Assembly (NCBI GenBank): GCA_029817715.1
Contig: JARUPY010000089.1
Span: 2,617,501 to 2,681,500, forward strand
Origin: Melastoma dodecandrum
Taxonomy: Eukaryota > Streptophyta > Magnoliopsida > Myrtales > Melastomataceae
Length of the DNA stretch: 64,000 bases
Direction: 5' to 3'
Made by a program: the position numbers and the translations under genes
The notes under the pieces: generated by a model
Told to the model about the DNA's origin: nothing
Databases searched by the model: none
The model's input: the letters and a program-made list of their open reading frames with translations, nothing else
Shown here: one piece after another, positions 35,396 to 45,065 of the stretch
Position numbering within the stretch: position 1 is the stretch's first letter
Layout: each line of letters opens with the position of its first letter

Positions 35396-37563
35396 AGAGA
35401 CAAAATGGAGGGAGCAGAAGCTGAGTATGGAAGATTATTATGTTGTCTGAATCACGTAGCGTTGCGATTATCTCTACTGTTATGCTGCTGCCATATCAAA
35501 GTAGTGGTATATGGTGGTTCTATAACTCTGCCATATGGCTGGCTGTACTTTGTCCTTGTACTTCTATCAATATCATGGGTTAACCATGGGATCCATCTTA
35601 ATATTCTAAGCGCGCGTACATATGCTAATCCTCCTCGAGGACCGTAAGAACGAGGCGCGTCTCACCACGGAACGACGTGCTCTCGCGCCGGGGCGAGAAA
35701 TGACACGGAAAACGAATATAGGAGCCCATAGAGAGATATTAGGCCTAGCCCATTTAATTGAGGTGGGCCCGAAGATAAAATTCCCACGGCCCAATGAAGA
35801 CCGAATCAGTTATGAGGTTGGGCTCAGCGGCGCTGCAAAGGCGGAGAGATGCTGCTCAAGAGATGGAGCCTCCGCCTCCGCCTCCGCCTCCGCCTTCGCC
35901 ATCGCCTGACCGCCGGCTCAGCCCGCTTCAGCCTCCGCTTAGCCGCCGAAAGCCTAGCCCCTCCCGCCGTCGAGCCCCGCCGCTTGCTCCCCTGGCTCAA
36001 GCCCCGTCCCGCTCCCTCTCCTCCGAGGGGTAGCCGGCCGCGTAAGAGGAAACTCCTCCCGAAGATCTGTTTCCTCGGATGCCTCCGGAAGTTCAGGTTA
36101 TTCCGCCGTGGAGCAGTCTACCGGACCCCGATCTATCCCGCCGACGACGAGGATGGTGACGGGAACAAGCTCAGGAGATCGATCTATCCCCTACCTTCCA
36201 ATGCGCGAAAGGCCCGGCCCATGCTTCCCTAACGACGACTTCTCCGTCAAACTTGATTTCAATTCAATCAACGTGTGGTTATGTATATACTGAGGGGAGT
36301 GTTTCTCGCTGTGTTATCAGGCGGCGGCCGCTGCTGCTTCACGGTGGGCCGCGGTCGTGGTGTGGATGCTGTCGGAGAGGCTCCGGAGATGGTGCCGCGG
36401 CGATGGCTGGCTGGCGGGGCAGTGGCCTTGCAAATCCACGTTGTTAGACTAGAGCCTCTACGTTCAAGTGTGTAATTTTTTTAAACTGGTGATTTTGGGC
36501 CGGGTTCGGTACCAATTGGGCTAAATATTATTGGGCCTGTGAACAAAGGGAAACGCGATAACAAACAAGAAGACGTCGCGTTCGGGGAAATCTCATCCGT
36601 CGATGCGTATGCTGACTCACCAGTGATCCAACGGCGGATATTGATAGTCAAAGAAACAATTCAAAACTCGATGTTTTTTATTTTTTATTTGGGTTGGTTG
36701 GTGTCTTTGACCGGGGGGAGTGGGAGGAATCAATGAATACGTGGCCAGCTTTTCCACCCTTTAATAATTTTTTTTTTTGACCGAGAAATTTGTCCTCTTT
36801 GTGTTGAAACTGTTTTCTAGTATTAAAAATTATTACTTATTTTTGTCATTCCTTTTTTCCATCCAAATGAATTGTTTATTCAAACAAGAAAAACAATCCT
36901 TGTTTTACAGTTGCGTTGTGTTACTTTCTCCACCACCTGATTCTTCTTCTTCTTCTTCTTCTTCTTCTTTTATTATTTGTTTCTTGTTTCCCGTAATTAG
37001 ACCGTGAGAAAAAACAAACGCCAACAGCTCTCTCTCTATCTCTCTCTATCTTGCTTCTGCTACCATCGATTCCCTTTTTAACCTCATCTGCCCCCCCAAC
37101 CCGTTGTTGAATTCACTCCCCTTTTGCCTTCCCCTTTCTTCTTGTTGCTTGCCCCACCCAACCAGAAGATTTTGTTCTCCTTTAGGAGTAAATTTTCAGG
37201 TTAGAATTTGGCTGGCTATTCAACTCTTGCTGTACGTCTCTTTTTTACGTGTTTTCTGGTGAAGGTTCAACCTTTTGTTGTTGAGGGATCGATGATTCTC
37301 TCAAAGGTTGAGACTTTGAGGGTGTTTCGTTGTTCTGGTGATTCGTTTTTCCTAACTAATTCCCCTGGTCGGTGATTAATTAGACTCAGTTCTATGTTCG
37401 GATGGATCCTGTTCGACGGAATGCCCGCCCTGTGTTGGGAATGAGTGAATGCTGAAATTGCCTTTTGTTTTTTCCGTGAGATGTGTGGGTGTAACTCTAG
37501 GATTTCCTCATGATAGGTACATAAGAGGGCCTGTGTCGTGTCCGAGATCGTCGAGGACGAGGA
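35396..37563. other. Intergenic, GC-rich block and RLCK promoter/5'UTR
   Basis: Region 35640-36470 is GC-rich, with a CCTCCG-type hexamer repeat at 35868-35900. Frames on the plus strand (79-127 codons) are Pro/Arg/Ser-rich and switch without a convincing gene model, so I make no coding call. From about 36940 the sequence turns pyrimidine-rich: TTC repeats, CT repeats at 37029-37051, and leader-like sequence up to the RLCK start. Confidence 0.5.
36941..36969. repeat. (TTC)n microsatellite in the RLCK promoter
   Basis: About nine to ten TTC units, interrupted only at the end. Confidence 0.9.
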
Positions 37564-39539
37564 ATGGGGTGTTTTACTGTGTTGAAGAGCAAGAAGAAGA
37601 AATACGATCAACCACCCAATTATGTGAAGTATCAAAGCTTCAAGGAACAAGAGCCGATGACGCTACCCGAGCCTCAAGTTCATACGCGGTCGCTTCAGTC
37701 CGCTCCCCCTAGTTTTAAGATGAGAGTAAACCCTGTTCAACCGGCGAATAGGGTCGTGAGCAACCGGTTCCGGGTGTTATCTGCACCTTCGACCCTTGAT
37801 GTGGCCGAACAGGACGTGTACTCCTCCATGGAGGTCGATGACTACGAAGAGTCTCGATTCCATCCTTCTTCGAGGGAACAGAGATCTGTGAGCCCCCAGC
37901 CTCTCCCGTTACCTTCTCCTCAGGGTGGTTCGGTGTTGAAAGCTATGGGAAGCTTCAAATCCGTGCCCGGTAGTGGAAGTGCACAATTATATGCATCTGG
38001 ACCCTTCCCTTTGCCAGTTTCCGGGACTCTTAGGAACTTCTTGTTCGAGGAAATTTCTGCTGCTTGCCATAATTTCTCCCCTGATCGTTGCGTTTCCGAG
38101 GGGTTTTCTTCCATTATGTACAGAGCCTCTTTCGGTGATGAAAACACGGGCGGTAGGAAGTTTGAAGCCACCGTTACTCGCCTCCAGACTTCCTCTCAGG
38201 TACTTTGAGTTTCTTGCAACTTTCCGTTTTTGTAATTAATTCTCGAAGTTGTAACATGCATCCGTGTTTGCATAGTTGCTTTGATCTTACTGAATTTTCA
38301 TTGGCTTACTTGTAGGGGATCAAGGAATTTGTGAACGACGCTAACACACTTGCATCGTTGCAACACCCGAATCTGTGTAAACTGTTGGGATATCATGCCC
38401 GTGACAGTTCTGACCTAAGGGCATTAGTTTACGAGAAGCTACACCATGGAAGCCTAGACAGGCTTTTACATGGGAGAACAGACGGTCCTCTGATTGATTG
38501 GAACGCAAGAATGAAAGTCGCCTTGTGTGCGGCTCAAGGCCTAGCTTTCTTGCACGAAGAAGGCCCGTTCCAGGTACAAAAGGGCTGCTTTAGTCTTCCT
38601 CAATTTGATCTTGTCCGTAATGAGTATACGTAGAAGTTTGTGTTTGCTGATATTGGAATTCCATTTTGCAGGCAATGTTCAACGAATTTTCTACAGCCAA
38701 TATACAAATAGACAAGGATTTCAGTGCCAAGCTATCCGGATATGGGTGCGCCGGGCAAATCCCTGAGTCAGAAACGTCCTGCAGTTCTGTTGTAAGTCTT
38801 CCGTGCGTTTTATAACAATTCACTTGTCTCAAGATTTGTTTCTTTTTTATCAGAGATTTTGGTTTTGTGGGTGTTAGTGCTGACTGTCGGTGTTGTGTGC
38901 CCTCAGGCGTTGGCGAGTGTTTCTGTTGAAACGTTGGAGAGGGGACTGCTGACTCCGAAGAGCAATGTCTGGAGCTTTGGAATTGTTCTTCTTGAACTGC
39001 TGACCGGGCGGAAAAATTTCGATAATCGTTACCCCAAGGAAGAAAGGAACCTGGTCAAGTGGAGTCGCCCTTTCCTGACAGACAATTGCCGGCTGTCCTT
39101 GATCATGGATCCCCAGCTCAAAGGGCGGTTCCCTGGCGAAGCAGCTCGAACCATGGCTGACATAGCTCAGAAATGCCTCCAGAAGGAACCATCGGAGAGG
39201 CCCACAATGAGGGTCATAGTCGATCTCCTCAAGGTCATACAAGACATGAAACACGCGTGCAGATTCCCTCTACAGGAACCTGCTGCCGTCACGGGAAAGC
39301 ACATGTCGAGGTCTCCAAGTATGAATGGAATCGTAACCCCGGCGCCGAGATCGAGTTTATCACCCTTGCCGCCAGCAAGGGGGCCGCCTCCGCCCCCGGC
39401 TGTCAAAGTATTACCCAGTTTACCAACATGGATTCCTCCTCCTCAAGTATGTTCCTCCACCATCTCGATCGGTGAATTGAACTGCAAGGAAGGCCGTCGA
39501 CAGGTGACAGTGGCAACATCTAGCATCGAAGGGTTTTAA
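37564..39539 (+). CDS. Receptor-like cytoplasmic kinase, predicted pseudokinase
   Basis: Four exons, 37564-38199, 38316-38573, 38672-38791 and 38907-39539, give 548 aa. MGC at the N-terminus suits N-myristoylation and palmitoylation at the plasma membrane. A basic, Ser/Pro-rich leader (1-150) precedes a kinase-like domain (about 155-440) of RLCK type: LRNFLFEEISAACHNFS, ASLQHPNLCKLLGYHA, LVYEKLHHGSLDRLL, WSFGIVLLELLTGRKN, CLQKEPSERPTM. Catalytic motifs are lost: the Gly-rich loop reads SEGFSS, the VAIK lysine is absent (EATVTRL), the HRD-N segment is FSTANIQID, and DFG is SGYG. A Pro/Ser-rich tail follows. It probably acts as a scaffold or allosteric partner. Intact frames and splice sites argue for function despite the missing residues. 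Confidence 0.92.
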
Positions 39540-40315
39540 GTGTCCATCGATGTTGGATGGTTATGGCGTTTGTATGTTATTAATGCTGTATGTATAGATT
39601 AAGTGCGGTTCTGGGTGTCACTCCCTGGTTGATTGGTGGAAGAGGATGCTGATTTTGTAGATGTAGTGTGATTAGTCCTTAATCATCTTTTAATAAAACA
39701 TAAGCTTCTCTCCAAACGATTCTCGCATCTTATCCTGAACAAACTGCAATGAACCAAAACTCAGACTGGCTTAAACTTTGGCCGAGCACTGTTAAAAAAT
39801 CTGCAAACCTGAACTAAAGCCGCCGTGAGTCACTGAAGGCCTCGGTAGGATGAACTCTTGCTCTGGCATGGGCACACCAAGTTCTGCTCCAGCTTTAGTG
39901 CTTATGTTGTTATCACGGCCCCGGCCCCGGCCGATGCTGCTCACCTGACCCAGAATGGACACGAGGAGCCTCTTGAGAGCTGCCCGGTTCGGACAGGCTG
40001 CTGGAAACGGTCTAGAAGCTGGATGTGGCTGTCGTGGAGCTCGATCCCGGCATGCAGGCTAATCATTCGGCCCATGTTGCATCAGCGAGCTTATGCATTT
40101 CTGATCCCCAATTGTCCTGAATCGGCCACCTCTGTTGCCTGCGGAGAATTACTCCAAGTTCAAGAATGAAGAGAGCAACGATGGCTGCAACTCTTGTGCG
40201 TGGTTGTGGGTGTTCTACTGGCGTGGACTTGAGTTCCATCGACCCTTTGTTTTGTTAGATCTCAGTTGGAACTTACCCGTTCTTCATCTCTCGCAATACT
40301 TTGCCTAATTATTTT
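39540..40315. other. Intergenic after the RLCK gene
   Basis: RLCK 3' flank with a possible poly(A) signal (AATAAA near 39691). Region 39820-40170 is GC-rich with open frames on both strands (minus strand ALKRLLVSILGQVSS and on), none recognised. Confidence 0.45.
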
Positions 40316-40650
40316 GGCCAAATTAGCAAATATATCTTGTACAATACCCAATTTTTCCGATCTATCCCGTCGTTTGAAACGTATGGTACAGTAACCCCAA
40401 CTTAAGACGTTACTTCGGCGTTATCCTCCGTTAGGTCCCATCTTGACGGAGTCCGATGTGTCGCACACGTGGCTCTGACGCCGTTAAAATATAATGGCCA
40501 AATTAGTAAATATATCATGTACTATACCCAATTTTTTTGATCTATCCCGTCGTTTGAAATGTATCGTACAGTAACCCCAACTTAAGATGTTACTTCGATG
40601 TTATCCTCCGTTAGATCCCACCTGGACGGAGTCCGACATGTCCCAACACG
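40316..40650. mobile_element. Two tandem half-copies of a MITE family
   Basis: About 170-bp copies start at GGCCAAATTAG (40316) and again near 40496, both continuing with ATACCCAATTTTT, GATCTATCCCGTCGTTTGAAA and GTTATCCTCCGTTAG. Each matches the reverse complement of the right arm of the fuller element at 41104-41351. They are arm fragments of a non-autonomous DNA transposon, in direct orientation to each other. Confidence 0.75.
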
Positions 40651-40834
40651 ATGGGAGTAACCGGATCCTGCACCGCACCATTAGTTGCCTGATTTCACTC
40701 ATGAGCTCCGCTGCTTCCAAATTGTGACCTGCTACCGGGTTAGTTCAGTTCTTCTCGGGTCTGTGTATTCTATAATGCGATTTCTTTTCCGATTAATGGT
40801 CTGAATGCAAGGAACTTCTGTCAATTCACGGCAT

Positions 40835-40978
40835 GACCATGAACAAATCGACAAAGCCGTTTCGACCGCCCTAAGGGAAAGTAAGCCCGTGTACATCAGC
40901 ATCAGCTGTAACCTACCTGGCATACCTCACCCGACGTTCCGCAGAGAACCAATTCCATTTTCTATCTCAGACAGATAT
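40835..40978 (+). pseudogene. Pyruvate decarboxylase fragment
   Basis: The frame reads DHEQIDKAVSTALRESKPVY, then SISCNLPGIPHPTFRREP and PFSISDR, which is a continuous internal stretch of plant pyruvate decarboxylase (fermentative pathway, cytosol). Nothing before or after belongs to the enzyme: the upstream frame changes to unrelated sequence and the downstream frame stops at 41018. It is flanked by MITE sequences on both sides (40316-40650 and 41104-41351) and may have been captured or stranded by them. Confidence 0.85.
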
Positions 40979-41103
40979 CGCCATCTGAAATTGACACGTG
41001 TGGGGAAGAATTCGAATTGACAGTCGGGAGTTTATTTCATTCTTTTCTTAAAAGGTTTAGGGGCTCGAGCTAACTTTGGACTATGTGAATCTTTTATATT
41101 TTT

Positions 41104-41351
41104 GGCTTAATTAGCAATTCTATCCTGTACTTTTTCCATTTTTTCCGATCAATCATATCATTCGGCTAACGATGATTTTTAACGCCGTCATAGCCACGTG
41201 TGTGGACACGTCGGACTCGGTCAGAAAGGAAGCTAACGGAGGATAACGTCGAAATAACCCCTTAAGTACGGGTTACTGTAGGATACGTTCCAAACGACAG
41301 GATAGATCGGAAAAAATGGGTATAATACAGGATGTAATTGCTAATTAGGCC
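41104..41351. mobile_element. MITE, near full length, about 250 bp
   Basis: Terminal inverted repeats: left GGCTTAATTAGCAATTCTAT, right end reverse complement (AA)GGCCTAATTAGCAATTAC. The element contains GATCTATCC-type subterminal repeats and an ACGT-rich centre. Flanks are TTATATTTTT on the left and TTATTATTTTT on the right, an imperfect candidate target duplication. Alternatively, ATTATTTT at 40308-40315 and at 41354-41361 would bound a larger compound element from 40316 to 41353. Confidence 0.7.
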
Positions 41352-41627
41352 TTATTATTTTTGGAGGCGGTGATTGAAGTACGAGGTCCCCGTGCAACTG
41401 CGGCCCGAAATGGCTGGACTGGTGCCCTCAACTAGGAGAGCTGCCGCAGATGTGCCAGAAATGACTGCCCATAACAATGTAGCCGCATGGAGAGTCTGGG
41501 AGATACCTGGTTTGGACGGAAGATGGCCCGGTGGAGGTGCGCCTCGAACGAGACATGCTCGAAACCGTCGAGAAGCTGGCCGTGGAGACAAACCGTTCGG
41601 ACAGCTTCGTGGATTAGTGGTGGTATG

Positions 41628-42701
41628 TGTTGACATGGCAATTAATTTTGGGCCTGGGTTTAGAACGGAAACCCAGTAATCCCTCAAGTCACACTCCGAG
41701 TCGGCCCAAGATGTAGTCGTCTAGGCCGACTCACGACGAAATCGACTAGGTCGATTTATGACGAAGTCGATTAGGTCGACTTATAAACGGGGTCGACTAG
41801 GTCGACTCACGATGAAGGAATATGATGATCAAAGCCAATCAAGATGACTCAACAGTAGCTAGGTCTACTAGTAGGGTCAAGTCGACAGAATCCTGGATAA
41901 AGTCGACTAAGTCGATCACAGTCCGTACAGATCAGTCAAGTCGACGAGGTTGAAATAAATTTATTTTCAATCACGTTTGTTAAGGATCGTAACTGATTCT
42001 AATATCCAGGAACGTGATCCCATATATCAAGGAGGTCGTTGAGACACTCCCACGATATTAGGGATCACGATCTATAACACGATCTATCTGTTACGTGTTA
42101 AACACGTACAAGTCTTCTATAAATAGCAGAGGAATTTTTCAAGACAAAGCACGACCATACACAGCCAAAACTCCGAAGTTTGTTCGTCAACCTTAGGAAT
42201 TAGATGCCCTGACCCGGTTTATAGGTCAACTACCCTTCCACCGACAGAGTGAGCTCGTAGGGCCTTTGCCGTCAATCCTTCGCCAGCAACTCCACCGACG
42301 AAGTGAGCTCGTAGGGCCTCCGTCACAACTCTCCGCCAGCGACCACCTCCGACGAAGCGAGCTTCCAAGGCCTTCGTCACAACTCTCCGCCAGCGACCAC
42401 CTCCGACGAAGCGAGCTTCCAAGGCCTTCGTCACAACTTCCGCCAGCGACTACCTCTGACGAAGCGAGCTTCCAAGGCCTTCGTCACGCGTTCTCCGCCG
42501 CTACAAGATCCCGCATTGTCACCACCGTTTCCCTTTTTCCCTTTTAATGGCTGTAAGCCCTTTTCTTTTAATTCTCTAAAGATTGTAAGACTTGCATTAT
42601 TTCTGTATAAAGTTAGTGCATCTTCTTACTGGCGACCACAATATAACTACTGTGAGTCCATTGCCAAATATTTCCAACGTGATCCGTTTCGTGCGCGAAC
42701 A
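41628..42701 (+). repeat. 5' LTR
   Basis: About 1074 bp, TG...CA ends. U3 holds repeated GTCGAC/TCGACTAGGTCGA motifs at 41700-41820. A TATA box, CTATAAATAG, lies at 42117-42126. Five units of about 54 bp (GACGAAGCGAGCTTCCAAGG and so on) lie at about 42244-42500 downstream of the TATA box. Confidence 0.95.
42244..42500. repeat. 54-bp tandem repeats in the 5' LTR (copy at 54,205-54,465)
   Basis: About five head-to-tail units of roughly 54 bp built on GACGAAGYGAGCT(T/C)... and CCGCCAGCGACCACCTCC. The inner units are nearly identical and the outer ones diverged. The same array occurs in the 3' LTR. Confidence 0.9.
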
Positions 42702-42707
42702 CGTTTT

Positions 42708-42725
42708 TGGCGACCACAGTGGGAG
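42708..42725 (+). other. Putative primer binding site
   Basis: TGGCGACCACAGTGGGAG begins 6 bp after the end of the 5' LTR, where tRNA priming is expected. The 5' TGG is typical of plant PBS. The tRNA species was not determined. Confidence 0.5.
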
Positions 42726-42744
42726 AACGTTGAGAAAAAAAAGA

Positions 42745-44958
42745 ATGCCGAGAAATACTCGAAGCCGTGAGTCTCAGAATCCCTTAGATGGGAAAAACCA
42801 GGAACTTCCTCTGGGAATGGACTTGCCAGCGCCGGCCCTAGGAGGCCAGGCAGCTACAAACCAGTCCACCTTTGATTCACATACCCCGTCTGCATTTATT
42901 TCAAGACTGGAGTTCCACAAGGAACTGGGAGATGTGCGTCAGGAATTGACTGCTATGAAGGGTATTCTAATGGATGTCCAAACCCTAATAGGGCGTCTTT
43001 CTGGCCCGAGAAACGAGGAAAGAGTAAGACCTCATATGAGAGAAACCCCCTTTAGGGAGTCTACGTTCATGACAGACGCTCGACGGACTGCTCAAGGGCC
43101 ACGTAACGTGACTTTTGGGCAATCTGAGATAAGGACGAATGCTCTTTTCGAACCCGGAAATCTGGTTCCCCCTGGTCGACCCTCTTCTTCACGTAATCGA
43201 CCAACGAATACGTATTGGAATGAGGCAGAGGATTTTCGAGAGGAAACAGATCGAGGAGAGGATTTTATTCCGTCTCGTCGCCCTGGAAAAGAACCTGTAA
43301 TCGACGCGACTGGAGACCCCTATGAGCTTGGAGGTGGAAACTTTCGGGAGGAGCCTTCTTTCTACATGAGGAATCCAGCGAATCAGGCAATGGGGGAAAG
43401 ATCTCCATACAGCCCGATAAGGTCGACTCGACCTCCAGCGCAGGTCCCAGTAGACGGTGTACCCCCAGACTTGAGGGAGGCCATAACTCAGGTTATAGAG
43501 CAAGTCGTCCCCGGAATAGCTCGGCGAGACGATCCCTGTTTGTACAGGTCTCCCTATCCTGCATATGTCGACAGGGATTTCCCTTTACCCAGAGGTTATA
43601 AGGTGCCCGACTTTACTCGTTTTTCGGGTAAAGATGAAATGACCCCCCTCCAGCACGCCGCTCGCTTCCCTCACCAACTTGGTGAGACGGCTGGGAACGA
43701 CTTTTGGAAACTAAAGCCCTTTCCTAACTCGTTAACAGGAGATGCCTTTACATGGTATGCGAGTTTGCCGCCAGGGTCAGTAGCCTCGTGGACTCAGATG
43801 CAGTCTATGTTCGTTAAAACCTTTGCTCGACTGGACACCCCCATGTCGATGTTTGAAGTAATGCGCCTTAAACAGGCTAACGGAGAACACCCAGGGCAGT
43901 TTCTAATGAAACTTAGGAAGGCCCTACTACGGTGTACACCCCCCATACCGGAGAAGGATCAGTTACTTCTCGCATTAAATGCGCTGACTATCCCGTTCCG
44001 GAAAAAGCTGCAGGGTGAGCGCTTTGCTGACCTGTATGACTTAGCAAGGAGGGCTACTGAGTATTATCAGCTCCTTACAGAGGAAGCTCAGCTGACTCGA
44101 GCCTACCAAGTCGACACTTATGAAGTCGACGTGGCGGAATTTGTCAAGGGGGAGTCGACTATATGTGATCCCCTGACTAAGAAGAATTCCAAAGCTAAGG
44201 CATCCCAAAAGAATGCCGAGGAAAGAAAATATTCTTTAGACACGAATAAAGTCGACGCTATATTCGACTGGCTTTATCAAAGGAAAAGGATTAGGCTTAA
44301 GCCCGGCCATCGAGTCCCTCAGACAGAGAGGGAAAAAAATAGGAATTACTGCAAGTGGCATGGGTCCTTCACCCATGCTTCCAAGGACTGTTTGTCCTTT
44401 AGAAATATCATCCAGGATTTAATAGAGTCTAAAGAGCTCCGTTTTCCCGAGGTCGATGAAGTCGCCTTGGTGGATGATAATCCATTCGGGGACGAAGTCG
44501 CCATTCATACGTTTGACATATTTGATACTGAGGTTAATCTCTTAGAAGTTATTAACGACTCTGCTGTACCCTCGCAGGACTTACAAGCAACCGGCGAGAC
44601 TCTGGTGTCTAATGCCCTGATGAAGCGACTGGCTGAGCGTGGGGTCTTCATTCTGCCCAAAGGAAGGGAGAAGTGGCTATGCCACTGGCACTTGAACGAC
44701 ACTCATACTACGGATCAGTGCCATACGTTCAAGAAGTACCTACTGGACAGCAAGACGGAGGGGTGGTACGACTTGACCCCGTTCGAGGAAGCAGCAATGT
44801 CGCTGAACACTCCCCGAGGATCTTCTCACGCCCTCAAAAGCCCTCCTAGCGCAGATCGCCGATTAGCCTTGCGAGGAGGAAGAGGAGGCCCCCAGGGTCA
44901 CAAGGGGAATGGGTCGCCCGAGGAACAGAACGCCCGGCACGGCGACTGGAGTTCATAG
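42745..44958 (+). CDS. gag: Retrotransposon gag polyprotein
   Basis: 737 codons from the first ATG after the PBS. The N-terminus is charged and disordered. Residues about 330-460 form the retrotransposon gag domain: RDFPLPRGYKVPDFTRFSGK, DAFTWYASLPPGSVASW, MQSMFVKTFA, EHPGQFLMKLRKALLRC. Two Cys/His segments follow (YCKWHGSFTHASKDC and CHWHLNDTHTTDQCH), which could bind zinc as degenerate knuckles. The capsid/nucleocapsid protein packages element RNA. The frame is open to 44958, while the next coding frame (protease) is offset, so gag and pol are separate in this copy. Confidence 0.9.
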   Translation: MPRNTRSRESQNPLDGKNQELPLGMDLPAPALGGQAATNQSTFDSHTPSAFISRLEFHKELGDVRQELTAMKGILMDVQTLIGRLSGPRNEERVRPHMRETPFRESTFMTDARRTAQGPRNVTFGQSEIRTNALFEPGNLVPPGRPSSSRNRPTNTYWNEAEDFREETDRGEDFIPSRRPGKEPVIDATGDPYELGGGNFREEPSFYMRNPANQAMGERSPYSPIRSTRPPAQVPVDGVPPDLREAITQVIEQVVPGIARRDDPCLYRSPYPAYVDRDFPLPRGYKVPDFTRFSGKDEMTPLQHAARFPHQLGETAGNDFWKLKPFPNSLTGDAFTWYASLPPGSVASWTQMQSMFVKTFARLDTPMSMFEVMRLKQANGEHPGQFLMKLRKALLRCTPPIPEKDQLLLALNALTIPFRKKLQGERFADLYDLARRATEYYQLLTEEAQLTRAYQVDTYEVDVAEFVKGESTICDPLTKKNSKAKASQKNAEERKYSLDTNKVDAIFDWLYQRKRIRLKPGHRVPQTEREKNRNYCKWHGSFTHASKDCLSFRNIIQDLIESKELRFPEVDEVALVDDNPFGDEVAIHTFDIFDTEVNLLEVINDSAVPSQDLQATGETLVSNALMKRLAERGVFILPKGREKWLCHWHLNDTHTTDQCHTFKKYLLDSKTEGWYDLTPFEEAAMSLNTPRGSSHALKSPPSADRRLALRGGRGGPQGHKGNGSPEEQNARHGDWSS

Positions 44959-45065
44959 ACTCCTCTGGCCAAAGGGTTATCAGACAGGGGTACACTAGAA
45001 CTACCCCTGTCAAGGAGATTAGACCGGTAGAGGAGCATAAGGAAGCGGACCAACCTCAGCAGGCC

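Noticed and set aside
35794..36290. Pro/Arg-rich plus-strand frames of 79 and 127 codons
   Set aside because: They come from a CCTCCG hexamer repeat and GC-rich sequence. The frames conflict and no domain is visible.
39820..40170. GC-rich frames on both strands after the RLCK gene
   Set aside because: The minus-strand frame with ALKRLLVSILGQVSS looked protein-like but no family could be named and no exon borders were clear.
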